A program made the position numbers and the translations under genes. A stretch of 44,561 bases of DNA, taken from contig JACQAZ010000024.1 in assembly GCA_016194705.1 (NCBI GenBank), positions 1 through 44,561 on the forward strand, read 5' to 3'. The DNA comes from Elusimicrobiota bacterium. GTDB taxonomy: Bacteria; Elusimicrobiota; Elusimicrobia; UBA1565; UBA9628. Below are positions 34,705-43,154 of the stretch, piece after piece; positions within the stretch are counted from its first letter, which is position 1; every line of letters begins with the position of its first letter. Under the pieces are notes generated by a model, which saw only the letters and a list, made by a program, of their open reading frames with translations, ran no database searches and was not told where the DNA came from.

Positions 34705-35726
34705 GGTCCCCCCTTTGATTTGACGAACGCATTGACGACAGATTTGGTGAACGCCCGCGTCCCGAGGGTGCCGCCCAGGTCCCGCGTCGTCCTGCCCCGC
34801 GCGAGGCAGGAGTGGACCGCGGCGGTCAGGCGCAGGCTCGTCCTGCGCTCGCCCAGGTGCGAAAGCAAGGTGCTCATGGCGAAAAGGGCGGCCGTCGGAT
34901 TGACCAAGTCCTTGCCCGCGATGTCGGGCGCCGTGCCGCCTGCGGGGTCGAACATGGCCAAGGACACCCGGTCCTTGGCGTCGAATGCGTAGCTCGCGCT
35001 GTCGGCCAGGCCGAGGCTGCCGATGAGCCCCGCGGCGCAATCGCTCAAGAAATCGCCGTACTCGTTGGGGCAGACGACGACCTGGACCCTCTCGGGGGTC
35101 AAGGTGATCTTGGCCAGCAGGGCGTCGAAGAGGATGCGCTGGTGCGGAACCCTCGGAAAAAGCTCCGCGACCGCGTCGACGGCCTCCTCGAAAAGCCCGT
35201 CGGTCGCGCGCTGGATCGTGTACTTCGAGGCGCTAATCACCGTGCGGCCCCGCTTGGCGGCGAGCTCGAAAGCGAAGCGCGCCGCGTTGAGGCAGGGGGC
35301 GCGCTCGATGACGCGCACCGAGACCGCCGAGTGCAGCCCGATGCGGCGCCCGGCGTCGTCGTAAGTGCCGCCGGTGGCCACCCGCACGATGTCGACGTCG
35401 ATGGCCTTCTTGAAGTTCGTAGGCACCCCCGGGATCGTGATGCAGGGCCGGTGGATCACGGAGAAATGGCAGAGCTCGCGCAGCACTTTGTTGGGGCTCT
35501 CCGCTTCCGTCGTCGTCGGATACTTGAGGGCGTGGCGAGTGCTCTTCATAGCCGTCAAAGCCACGTCGTAGGCCTTGCGCCCGTCGCGGCGGCGGCGCTC
35601 GAGGCCGAGGTCGACGGGCTCGAGTTCCAGCCGGAAGGGCAAAGCAGCGGCTACCGCGTGGACCGAAGCCGAGAGCTCCGCCGAGATTCCGTCCCCCAGG
35701 AGTTCCGTCACCCGGTAGGTCTTCAT
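34701..35726 (-). CDS. Isocitrate/isopropylmalate dehydrogenase-family enzyme
   Basis: 341 residues. Family hallmarks: LLGDGI at the start, SPNKVLRELCHFSVIHRPC, FELAAKRGRTVISASKYT, NEYGDFLSDCAAGLIGSLGL (signature with catalytic Asp residues) and FDPAGGTAPDIAGKDLVNPT (cofactor loop). Oddities: GDGIxPE is not complete, and the VHGSAPDIAG cofactor loop has Gly in place of His. Substrate (isocitrate, isopropylmalate, homoisocitrate or tartrate type) cannot be told by eye. Followed by the VOC protein in one unit. Confidence 0.85.
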   Translation of the reverse strand: MKTYRVTELLGDGISAELSASVHAVAAALPFRLELEPVDLGLERRRRDGRKAYDVALTAMKSTRHALKYPTTTEAESPNKVLRELCHFSVIHRPCITIPGVPTNFKKAIDVDIVRVATGGTYDDAGRRIGLHSAVSVRVIERAPCLNAARFAFELAAKRGRTVISASKYTIQRATDGLFEEAVDAVAELFPRVPHQRILFDALLAKITLTPERVQVVVCPNEYGDFLSDCAAGLIGSLGLADSASYAFDAKDRVSLAMFDPAGGTAPDIAGKDLVNPTAALFAMSTLLSHLGERRTSLRLTAAVHSCLARGRTTRDLGGTLGTRAFTKSVVNAFVKSKGGP

Positions 35727-35735
35727 GGCAACGAC

Positions 35736-35744
35736 ATTATCGCA
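35736..35744 (-). promoter_or_regulatory. Extended -10 box for the dehydrogenase/VOC operon
   Basis: TGC-GATAAT on the minus strand, 9 bases before ATG 35726. Confidence 0.45.
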
Positions 35745-35857
35745 AACTTTCCCGCGGGCGGGAAGCCCGGTGCTAAGGGACCTAACGATGCTGGGTCCTA
35801 AGGCCTAGCCGGGCGTGGGCCTTCAGCCACTGCCGCCTGGGCCTTTTCCGCCGCACA

Positions 35858-38800
35858 ATGGTCCTAATGGCCCAGGACCAAGGACCTATCCCGAGCGTCA
35901 CCGAGAGGATCCTCAGGCTGAGTCTGGCCTTGATGCTCGCGGGCTCGCAGACGGCCCCCGCTTTCGCGCAAGGCGCGGCCGTCATCCTCTCGCGCGGCGC
36001 CCAGACCCGCGTCCAGCTTCCGGCCAACAGCCCGCTTTCCGCCGAGATCGCGGCCCTGCGCGAGGACCTCGCGGCTTTCCTGCAGGGCCGCAAGGACGGC
36101 GCGCTCGTCGAGCTCAAGGCCCGCCACGCCGCGCTGCTGGCCAAGCTCGACGCAGCGCCCCTGCCCGGCGAGGCGCGCTCGGCGCTCAAGGCGCATCTGG
36201 AGGAGCTCGGCGAGGTGCTCGCCAAGGCCGAGGGCGCGCCGGGCAAGCCGCTGTCGGCCGCCGACCTCAAGTCGCTCGGCCAGTCGCTGGCGGCCGAGGA
36301 CGGAGCCGCCGCCGACCTCCCCAAGATCTCCCGCGACGCCGCGCTCGCGGACCGCGCCTTCGACGGCGATCCCAACGGGGGCGGCAAGACGGCCGACCCG
36401 CAAAAGCTTCCCTGGGCGCATCCGGCCGACATCGTCGTCACGGCCAAGCCTTACTCGCCGACCGATCTCGACCTGAGCGCCCCGGCCCCCGACGGGGAGA
36501 AGGACGCGGGCCGCGCCAATGGCGCCAGCGCCTCCACGCTGTCCCGCGCGGCGCGCGAGGCCGCCTCTCCGTTTCTCGACATGCTTCCGGGCGCGGCCCA
36601 GCGTCATTTTACGCAGCAGCGCCACGCCCAGCGCGAGGAGTTGCTCAAGCTCGGCCATGCCGCCCTGCCCGAATCGGAGCGGAGCAAATACGCCGACCTC
36701 CCCTCGCTCGTCGCGCGAATCTGCGAGCTGGCCAAGGCGCACGCGAACGACAAGACCCTCGCCCGCGTCATGGTCAAGATCGACCTGCACCAGGTCTTCA
36801 TCCAGGAGGCCCTCCAGGCCGACGCCATCCCGGTCGGGACCGGGCTGGAGGCTTGGGAGCTCGGCCAAGAGGACCGCCCCGGACAGAAGATCACCTTCGA
36901 ATCGCGCAAGAACGAGAAGGAAAGCTACTTCGGCTTCCTCTATAAGTTCGCCGACGGCACGAGTCGGTTCCAGGGCGAGGGGCTGTCCGGAAAGAAGGGG
37001 CTCGTCGTCGTCGACTCTCCGGCCTCCCACCTGCGCAGCACGACCGTCGTCGAGTTCGACGACAAGAAGCAGACCAAGGCCGCCTACACCCGGGTCGTCG
37101 ACCCGCGCACCGAGCTCTTGGTGCGCGAGGAGATGGCCGACATCGCCAAGAAGCTCACCATCGTCAAGAACTACGGCCCCGACGGCGCTCTCGCCTCGGA
37201 GGTCCGCGAGGAGGACGGACGCAAGACCCTCAGCGATTTCGGCCGCAACCTCAAGATCGAGGCCGACAAGGACAGCAAGGCGACGGTCACGCCGCTCAAG
37301 ACGACCAAGGGCGGCCCGGCGCAGTTCAAGGTCCAATACGGGGGCTTCGACGCCCAGGGGCGCTTGGTCGTCGAGCGCACGGTGCTCGCCGACGACAAGG
37401 TCCTGGTCAACCTCGGCGCCCACGTGGTCCAGGTCTTGGACCCGAGCGGCAAGACTCTGTCCTATGAGATCAACCTCGCCGACCTGCTCAAGACCGCGCG
37501 CGGCAAAGGCCGCGAGGAGCTCGCCCTCAAGATCGCGACCGAAGCGCTGGCCGCGATCAAGCGCGCGGGCGCAGACGGCAAGCGCGCCGCCGCGCTGGCG
37601 AGCTTCCTCATGGATTTCGATCAATATGGGCCAGCCGGGGTCGCGGTCCGCCTCAGCGTCGACGCCGACGGCCAGTTCCGCCTGATTTACGACCTTCCCG
37701 ACGGCAGCAAGAAGATGATCATGGGCCGCTTCGCGCTGGCCACCAAGTTCCGCAACCGCGCTTGGGCCGAGGCCTTCATCATCGGAGGCGAGATCTACAT
37801 CGACGCGCAGGGCAAGGCCCGCCAGGACCGCCCCGGTTATTGGCGAGAGTACACCTCGGATGCCCGGCGCCTCGAGTGGAGCAAGCACGACACCACCTAT
37901 CACCCGGCGGGCTGGAAGCTCTGGGCCGCCGACGAGATCACGACCCATGTGATGCTGGCCGAGCAAACGCGCGACGCGGGCGGCCAGTGGCAGCAGCGCG
38001 ACCAGGTCGAGCAGAAGACCGCGACCCGGGAGGTCCCGGGCTCGTCCACCTTCGGCAAGTGGGGAAGCGCGATCATGGACGTGCCGGTGCTCGGCGACGT
38101 GCTGAGCTTCTCGGGCGACGTGGGCGCCACCATCTACACCGGGATCGTCGCCGCGCCCCAGGCCATCATCGCGGGCGTGGCCGACTCCGACCTCTACAGC
38201 ATCGAAGCCGCGGGCTCCTACGCCAAGAACCCGCTGATGCGCCAGCTCGTCGACGAGCAGGGCTACATCGACCGCCTGACCGACGGCGCGCGCCGCGAGC
38301 TCTACGCCAAGGTCCGCGAGGAGCGCCGCAAGTCCATCGACGCGATGACCTTCCCGATGGCCCCCGAGGCCGCGCGGCAGGCGATCAGCGCGCCGATCAC
38401 GGCCAAGGAGGCCTTCGAGGTCCTCAAGGCCAACTACGGCGCCGGCACCTACGGCTCGCGGCTCATCGAGGCCGGCCAGGACTGCGGCAGCGTCGGCAAG
38501 TTCCTTTGGACTACCGGCGGAGTCGTGACCGGCGTCTTCGAGAGCGCCGCCGAGGGCCTCATGAACCCTCTCGTGTGGGCGACCTTCGGCCTCGGCGAGG
38601 CCGTCGCGGTCGCGCGCGGCAGCGCCGCCGTCATCCAAGGAGGGCGGGCGGCCACGATCGGCTTCAACGCCCTGCGCGTGACCCACGCCGTGTTCCTGAC
38701 GACCTTGATCGCGCCGTGGGCCATCAACGCCGCCGACAACATCGGCAAGACTTTGGAAGGCACCTACGACGCGGCCCTGGGCGACGGCAAATTCGACACG

Positions 38801-41257
38801 AAATACTACAACCAGCTGACCAAGACCTCCACCGATCTGCTCTTCGCGGGGCTCATGTATAAGGGGATGTCCGACGCGCGCTCGCTGCGCGCGCGCCGCG
38901 CCCGGGCCGAGGCGGCCGAGAAGTCGTTGGGCTACAAGCCCGACCCCAAGTCCCCCGACGCCAAGGCCGCCGACGCCAAGACGGCCGACGCCTCGGCGCC
39001 CGAGGTCAAGGCGCCCGACGTGACCCAGGCCGATCTCAACGTTCCCAAGCCCCTGGCCGACGCGGGCACGATTTCCGACGGCGCCAAGGCCAAGGAGGCG
39101 CCCGCCGAGCAGGCCAAGGCGCCGAAGAAGCCGGTCTGGCAGCGCGTCCGGGACGCCGTCGTCAACGGCATGAAGGAATTGGACGCCAAGGAAGAGAACG
39201 CCCGTCAGGAAGCCGAGCGTCAGGCCGCCAAGGACAAGGCCGCCGCGGAGATGAAGGAAGCCGAGGAGAAGGCCGGCAAGAAAGCGGCCGCCGACCGCGC
39301 GGCGGCGGAGATGAAGGAAGCCGAGGAGAAGGCCGCGCAGAAGACGGCCGACGAAGAGAAGGCCGCCGTCGAGCGCAAGGCCTCAGCCGAGAAGGCCGCC
39401 GAGGAGAGAGCCGCCGTCGAGCGCAAGGCCGCCGAACAGAAGGCCGCCGAGGAGAGAGCCGCCGCGGAGCGCAAGGCCGCCGCCGAGAAAGCCGCCGAGG
39501 AAAAAGCCGCCGCGCAGCGCAAGGCCGCCGCCGAGAAAGCCGCCGAGGAAAAAGCCGCCGCTGAGCGCAAAGCCGCCGCCGAGAAGGCCGCCGAGGAAAG
39601 AGCCGCCGCGCAGCGCAAGGCCGCCGCCGAGAAAGCCGCCGAGGAGAGAGCCGCCGCCCAGCGCAAGGCCGCCGAACAGAAAGCCGCCGAGGAGAGAGCC
39701 GCCGCGGAGCGCAAGGCCGCCGAAGAGAAAGCTCGCAAGGACGCAGAGGAGAAGGCCGCCGCGGAGAAGAAAGCCGCTGAGGAGAAAGAGGCCGCCGACA
39801 AGAAGGCCGCCGATGAGAGGGCCGCGAAGGAAAAGGCCGACAAAGAGAAGGAGGACAAGGAGAAGAACGCTCGCCGACCCAAGAAGAAGCGCCGCAAGTC
39901 CGGCAAGGACGACGTGAAGGCGATGTCCGAGGACGAATCGGACGGCAAGGGCAAGGATTTGAAGGACGAGAAGGACGCCGACAAAGAGAAGGACAAGAAA
40001 GTAGCCGACGAAGACAAGGACAAGAAGGGCGACGAGAACAAGGACAAGAAAGTCGACGAGGACAAGGACAAGAAGGGCGACGAGGACAAGGACAAGAAGG
40101 ACGAGAAAGACAGGTCCTGGAAGGACCGTCTCAAGGACTGGCTCAAGCCCGAGGGCAAATTTCCGACCTGGTTCGTGCCCGCGCGGCCTCCGGTCGTCAA
40201 GGCCAAGAAAGACGAGGATAAGGAGGCCGCCGAAGATCCCGAGGGCGGCGATCCTCCTGATCAGCCGCCGGTCGACGTAAAAGAGGATCCGAAAGAGACG
40301 CCCCCCGACCCCGCGGACCCGCCCATCAATCCGGGGACCACTCCTCCCAAGAATCCGCCGATCAACCCGAAAGAGCCGCCCCAGGATCCTCCCATCAAGC
40401 CGGAGGAGAAGCCGAAGCTCAAAAAGGAGGAGAAGGTCTCGCCGTCCGACAGCAAAACGAGCGGCGGCGACAAGAACGACAAGGGCTCCTCCTCAAGCTC
40501 TCCCTCGGGCGGCGGTGGCGGCGGAGGAGGCGGCGGTGGCGGTGGCGGTGGCGGCGGTGGTGGCGGAGGCGGCTCGAACGGCGGCGGCGCGAACAGCCCG
40601 TCCAACGGCGTCCCGGCGACCGGACCCGCGCCTTCGGCGGCCTCGATCAACCCGGAGCCTCCGGCCCCGCCTGCCGCGGCGCGCGCGGCGGCGCCGGCGC
40701 CCCAGAAGGCGCAGGTCCCCTCCGACCCTCCGGCCAACACGCCTCCCGGACGCCTCAACCGCGAGGCCTACGACGGCTCCAAGCGCCATCCCCCGGCCGA
40801 TTTCTCGCCGTCGGCTCCCGCGGGGGGCATTTTCCGCGTCGGCTCTTGGGGCGACGGTTTTCCGGGACTTTCCCCTTTCAGCTCCAAGCTCGGGCCCATC
40901 GAGAAGAAGCACAGGGCGCGCAGGGAGCCCAAGCTCGCCAAGGCGCCCGAGGCCGCGCCCGCCGAGGAGTTGCGCGACGCTCCGGCCGAGCCGACGAAGC
41001 CCCAAGCCTCGGAGGGGACGGGCTCCTGGCTGAGCCCGGCGGCCTGGGACTTCAACCGCATCGGCTTCACGATGCCCGATTCCCGCAAGGACTCCGAGGA
41101 CCCCAATTGGAAGTGGGTCCTGGCCCTGAGGCTCATAGCGCTCGGCGCCGCCCTGGGGCTGGCCTACAATTCCGAACTGCCGATCGCGCTCGGCCTGCGC
41201 CGCCGCAAGACCAGGCCCGCCGAGATTCCCGCCCAGCCCCCCAAGCTCTACAGCTGA
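35858..41257 (+). CDS. Giant secreted/anchored multidomain protein, unknown
   Basis: 1799 residues (ATG 35858; ATG 35867 also possible). Layout: signal peptide (LRLSLALMLAGSQTAPAFA, cleaved near residue 38); helical and mixed domains to about 1050, including beta-rich repeats with DG turns (YGPDGALASEVREEDGRKTL, FDAQGRLVVERTVLADDKVL, VDADGQFRLIYDLPDGSKKM); hydrophobic stretches about 860-975 (NPLVWATFGLGEAVAVARG, VFLTTLIAPWAINAA); Ala/Glu/Lys repeats 1130-1310; acidic DKDKK repeats to about 1420; a Pro-rich part; 22 glycines in a row; a Pro/Ala part; and a C-terminal membrane helix (WVLALRLIALGAALGLAYNS) followed by RRRK. The end resembles a surface-protein anchor. No known family. Likely cell-envelope or surface-associated. 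Confidence 0.75.
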   Translation: MVLMAQDQGPIPSVTERILRLSLALMLAGSQTAPAFAQGAAVILSRGAQTRVQLPANSPLSAEIAALREDLAAFLQGRKDGALVELKARHAALLAKLDAAPLPGEARSALKAHLEELGEVLAKAEGAPGKPLSAADLKSLGQSLAAEDGAAADLPKISRDAALADRAFDGDPNGGGKTADPQKLPWAHPADIVVTAKPYSPTDLDLSAPAPDGEKDAGRANGASASTLSRAAREAASPFLDMLPGAAQRHFTQQRHAQREELLKLGHAALPESERSKYADLPSLVARICELAKAHANDKTLARVMVKIDLHQVFIQEALQADAIPVGTGLEAWELGQEDRPGQKITFESRKNEKESYFGFLYKFADGTSRFQGEGLSGKKGLVVVDSPASHLRSTTVVEFDDKKQTKAAYTRVVDPRTELLVREEMADIAKKLTIVKNYGPDGALASEVREEDGRKTLSDFGRNLKIEADKDSKATVTPLKTTKGGPAQFKVQYGGFDAQGRLVVERTVLADDKVLVNLGAHVVQVLDPSGKTLSYEINLADLLKTARGKGREELALKIATEALAAIKRAGADGKRAAALASFLMDFDQYGPAGVAVRLSVDADGQFRLIYDLPDGSKKMIMGRFALATKFRNRAWAEAFIIGGEIYIDAQGKARQDRPGYWREYTSDARRLEWSKHDTTYHPAGWKLWAADEITTHVMLAEQTRDAGGQWQQRDQVEQKTATREVPGSSTFGKWGSAIMDVPVLGDVLSFSGDVGATIYTGIVAAPQAIIAGVADSDLYSIEAAGSYAKNPLMRQLVDEQGYIDRLTDGARRELYAKVREERRKSIDAMTFPMAPEAARQAISAPITAKEAFEVLKANYGAGTYGSRLIEAGQDCGSVGKFLWTTGGVVTGVFESAAEGLMNPLVWATFGLGEAVAVARGSAAVIQGGRAATIGFNALRVTHAVFLTTLIAPWAINAADNIGKTLEGTYDAALGDGKFDTKYYNQLTKTSTDLLFAGLMYKGMSDARSLRARRARAEAAEKSLGYKPDPKSPDAKAADAKTADASAPEVKAPDVTQADLNVPKPLADAGTISDGAKAKEAPAEQAKAPKKPVWQRVRDAVVNGMKELDAKEENARQEAERQAAKDKAAAEMKEAEEKAGKKAAADRAAAEMKEAEEKAAQKTADEEKAAVERKASAEKAAEERAAVERKAAEQKAAEERAAAERKAAAEKAAEEKAAAQRKAAAEKAAEEKAAAERKAAAEKAAEERAAAQRKAAAEKAAEERAAAQRKAAEQKAAEERAAAERKAAEEKARKDAEEKAAAEKKAAEEKEAADKKAADERAAKEKADKEKEDKEKNARRPKKKRRKSGKDDVKAMSEDESDGKGKDLKDEKDADKEKDKKVADEDKDKKGDENKDKKVDEDKDKKGDEDKDKKDEKDRSWKDRLKDWLKPEGKFPTWFVPARPPVVKAKKDEDKEAAEDPEGGDPPDQPPVDVKEDPKETPPDPADPPINPGTTPPKNPPINPKEPPQDPPIKPEEKPKLKKEEKVSPSDSKTSGGDKNDKGSSSSSPSGGGGGGGGGGGGGGGGGGGGGGSNGGGANSPSNGVPATGPAPSAASINPEPPAPPAAARAAAPAPQKAQVPSDPPANTPPGRLNREAYDGSKRHPPADFSPSAPAGGIFRVGSWGDGFPGLSPFSSKLGPIEKKHRARREPKLAKAPEAAPAEELRDAPAEPTKPQASEGTGSWLSPAAWDFNRIGFTMPDSRKDSEDPNWKWVLALRLIALGAALGLAYNSELPIALGLRRRKTRPAEIPAQPPKLYS
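39377..39712 (+). repeat. Seven 48-bp coding repeats
   Basis: Seven tandem units of 16 codons, each K-A-A-x-x-K-A-A-E-E-[KR]-A-A-x-[EQ]-R, in the giant protein (residues 1174-1285), with more irregular copies before and after. The 16-residue period does not fit a heptad, so a charged single alpha-helix is more likely than a coiled coil. Confidence 0.85.
39970..40110 (+). repeat. DKDKK short coding repeats
   Basis: Units of 8 codons, DE[D/N]KDKK[G/V], repeat about four times within an Asp/Lys/Glu-only stretch of the giant protein. Confidence 0.8.
40508..40573 (+). repeat. Polyglycine tract
   Basis: 22 consecutive glycine codons (GGC, GGT, GGA mixed), flanked by SPSG and SNGGG. Variable codons make simple slippage less likely, but such tracts commonly vary in length between strains. 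Confidence 0.9.
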
Positions 41258-41266
41258 GCCGCCGGA

Positions 41267-41296
41267 TTGACAGATTCCCATTAAAGTTGCTATAAT
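41267..41296 (+). promoter_or_regulatory. Consensus promoter of rimP-nusA-infB
   Basis: TTGACA (41267-41272), 18 bases, TATAAT (41291-41296), plus TGC before the -10 box. Both hexamers are perfect. The start site would be near 41303, leaving about 60 bases of leader before rimP. Confidence 0.85.
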
Positions 41297-41303
41297 TCTT
41301 TAG

Positions 41304-41354
41304 GAGTCAACTCTCGTTGAAAGTGGCAGAAGTCGAGCCACTTTTTTTGTTGAC
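41304..41354 (+). promoter_or_regulatory. Attenuator-like leader of rimP-nusA-infB
   Basis: AAAGTGGC (41320-41327) pairs with GCCACTTT (41337-41344) and is followed by T at 41345-41348, an intrinsic terminator 15 bases before the rimP ATG. Alternative pairings exist: TCAAC (41307-41311) with GTTGA (41316-41320), and GTCAAC (41306-41311) with GTTGAC (41349-41354) closing over the terminator. This suggests premature termination as control; in other bacteria NusA autoregulates this operon. Mechanism here is inferred. Confidence 0.65.
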
Positions 41355-41363
41355 CATAGACCA

Positions 41364-41846
41364 ATGAACGCGGCAGAGATCGAGAAGCTCGTGGAGCCCC
41401 TCGTGGGGCAGGAGTCGGCCGAGCTGGTGCACCTGACCTTCGCCAAGGAAGGCCCGAAGTGGGTATTGCGGGTCTTCCTCGACAAGGAGGGCGGCATCAG
41501 CCTCGACGACTGCGCCTATTTCTCCGACCGCATCGGGTCCCTGCTCGACACGACCGACGCGATGAACCGGTCCTACGTCCTCGAGGTCTCCTCGCCGGGG
41601 CTCGACCGGATCATCAAGAAGGAAAAGGATTTCGCGCGCTTCTCGGGAAAGACCGTCAGACTGCGGCTCAAGGTCCCGGAAGCGGGGCAGAGGAATTTCA
41701 AGGGCGTACTGAGGGGCTATCGAGACGGGAAGGTTTTAGTCGAGTGCGAGGGCCTGGGGGGCAAAGAGCCCCCCAGGGAATTCGCGCACTCGCTCATCGA
41801 GGAGGTCCGGATCGACTCCGCGACCGAAGTGGAGAAGGAACTTTGA
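41364..41846 (+). CDS. rimP: Ribosome maturation factor RimP
   Basis: 160 residues. MNAAEIEKLVEPLVGQESAE, LRVFLDKEGGISLDDCAYFS and YVLEVSSPGLDRIIKKEKDF are RimP hallmarks, followed by the SH3-like C-terminal domain (FKGVLRGYRDGKVLVECEG). It assists 30S subunit assembly. The 3' part contains a long composite hairpin in its mRNA (41741-41792). nusA follows 11 bases later. Confidence 0.96.
   Translation: MNAAEIEKLVEPLVGQESAELVHLTFAKEGPKWVLRVFLDKEGGISLDDCAYFSDRIGSLLDTTDAMNRSYVLEVSSPGLDRIIKKEKDFARFSGKTVRLRLKVPEAGQRNFKGVLRGYRDGKVLVECEGLGGKEPPREFAHSLIEEVRIDSATEVEKEL
41741..41792 (+). repeat. Composite hairpin inside rimP
   Basis: Outer arms CGAGTGCG (41741-41748) and CGCACTCG (41785-41792); inner arms CCTGGGGGGC (41753-41762) and GCCCCCCAGG (41768-41777) around AAAGA. 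Both are perfect. It lies 66 bases before nusA and lacks a T-run, so it may affect mRNA stability or coupling rather than terminate. Confidence 0.7.
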
Positions 41847-41857
41847 AAGGGGCCACC

Positions 41858-43123
41858 ATGGCAAAATCCGAACTCATCACGGCGCTCGAGCAGATCGAGC
41901 GCGAGAAAGGCATCAAGAAGGACGACATCCTCAAGATGATCGAGGGGGCCGTCATCAGCTCGCTGCGCAAGCACGTCGGCAAGGACACCATCATCGAGGC
42001 CTCGATCGATCCCGACACGGCCGAGTTCCGCGCCAACGTCGTCAAGAAGGTCGCCGACCCCGTCACCAACTCCGAGCTCGAAATATCGCTGACCGAGGCC
42101 AAGCGCCACAAGAAGGACGCCGTCGTCGGCGAGGACGTCAAGCTGCCCGCGCCCGCGGCGGATTTCGCGCGCATCGCCGCCCAGACCGCCAAGCAGGTCC
42201 TGACCCAGCGCGTGCGCGAGGTCGAGCGGGATAAATTATACGACGAGTTCAAGCCTAAAGAGGGAGAAATCGTCTCGGGCCAAGTCCACCGCTTCATGGA
42301 CCGCAACATCATCGTCGATCTCGGCAAGACCGAGGCGATCCTCCCGCTGCGCGAGCAGATCCGCCGCGAGCGCTACTCGGTCGGCGGCCCGGTGAGGGCC
42401 GTCATACTGCGCGTGGATAAAGCGCAGCGAGGGCCTCAGGTGCTCATCTCGCGCGCCGCGCCCATCTTCCTGCGCCGGCTCTTCGAGCTGGAGGTCCCCG
42501 AGATCAACGAGAAGATCGTCGAGATCGTCGACATCGCCCGCGACCCGGGCTTCCGCGCCAAGATCATCGTGAAATCGAACGACGCGAAGATCGATCCCGT
42601 CGGCTCGTGCGTCGGAATCCGCGGCTCGCGCATCCGCAGCATCATGAACGAGCTCTCCGGCGAGCGCATCGAGCTCATCCCGTGGAGCGACGACCTGGCG
42701 ACCTTCCTGGGCAACGCCCTAGCGCCCGCCAAGGTCGCCTCCGTGCGCATCCTGGACGAGGAGAACAAGCGCGCGGAGATCATCGTCTCCGACGAGCAGC
42801 TGTCCTTGGCCATCGGCAAGGACGGCCAGAACGTGCGCATGGCCTGCCGGCTCACCGGCTGGACGCTCGAGGTCAAGAGCGAGGGCCAGAAGGGCGCGGA
42901 ATCCAAGGCGACGCAGGACGAGGCGGCCTCGGGGCTCTCCGGGCTCGAGGGCGTGGGTCCCAAGACCGCCGAGATCCTCGTCAAGGCGGGCATGACGGAC
43001 CTCTACAGGCTGGCGGAGTGCAAGCCCGAGGACCTGACCACCCTGCAAGGGGTCGGGGCCAAGACCGCCGCCAAAATCATCGCCAGCGCTCAGAAATACG
43101 CGGCGGAGCACCCCAAGACCTAA
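41858..43123 (+). CDS. nusA: Transcription termination/antitermination factor NusA
   Basis: 421 residues from ATG 41858 with AAAGGGG (41846-41852) 5 bases upstream. N-terminal RNA-polymerase-binding domain, S1 domain (EGEIVSGQVHRFMDRNIIVD), two KH domains (DPVGSCVGIRGSRIRSIMNE and LSLAIGKDGQNVRMACRLTG), and a C-terminal pair of helix-hairpin-helix motifs (LEGVGPKTAEILVKAG, LQGVGAKTAAKIIASA), as in several non-enteric NusA proteins. It modulates pausing and termination and may regulate its own leader. Confidence 0.96.
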   Translation: MAKSELITALEQIEREKGIKKDDILKMIEGAVISSLRKHVGKDTIIEASIDPDTAEFRANVVKKVADPVTNSELEISLTEAKRHKKDAVVGEDVKLPAPAADFARIAAQTAKQVLTQRVREVERDKLYDEFKPKEGEIVSGQVHRFMDRNIIVDLGKTEAILPLREQIRRERYSVGGPVRAVILRVDKAQRGPQVLISRAAPIFLRRLFELEVPEINEKIVEIVDIARDPGFRAKIIVKSNDAKIDPVGSCVGIRGSRIRSIMNELSGERIELIPWSDDLATFLGNALAPAKVASVRILDEENKRAEIIVSDEQLSLAIGKDGQNVRMACRLTGWTLEVKSEGQKGAESKATQDEAASGLSGLEGVGPKTAEILVKAGMTDLYRLAECKPEDLTTLQGVGAKTAAKIIASAQKYAAEHPKT

Positions 43124-43135
43124 GCGCTAGAGAAA

Positions 43136-43144
43136 TGCTATCAT
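43136..43144 (+). promoter_or_regulatory. Extended -10 box for infB
   Basis: TGC-TATCAT, ending 10 bases before ATG 43155. It gives infB an internal promoter with an ultra-short leader. Confidence 0.5.
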
Positions 43145-43154
43145 AGTCACGGAC

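Noticed and set aside
35864..38686. A 940-codon antisense open frame opposite the giant protein
   Set aside because: Composition (Leu/Gly/Arg/Val/Asp runs) mirrors the complement of the sense codons, with no recognisable domain or ribosome-binding site.
39377..39712. 48-bp repeats considered as a CRISPR array
   Set aside because: There are no unique spacers; the units are contiguous, in frame, and encode a continuous helix.
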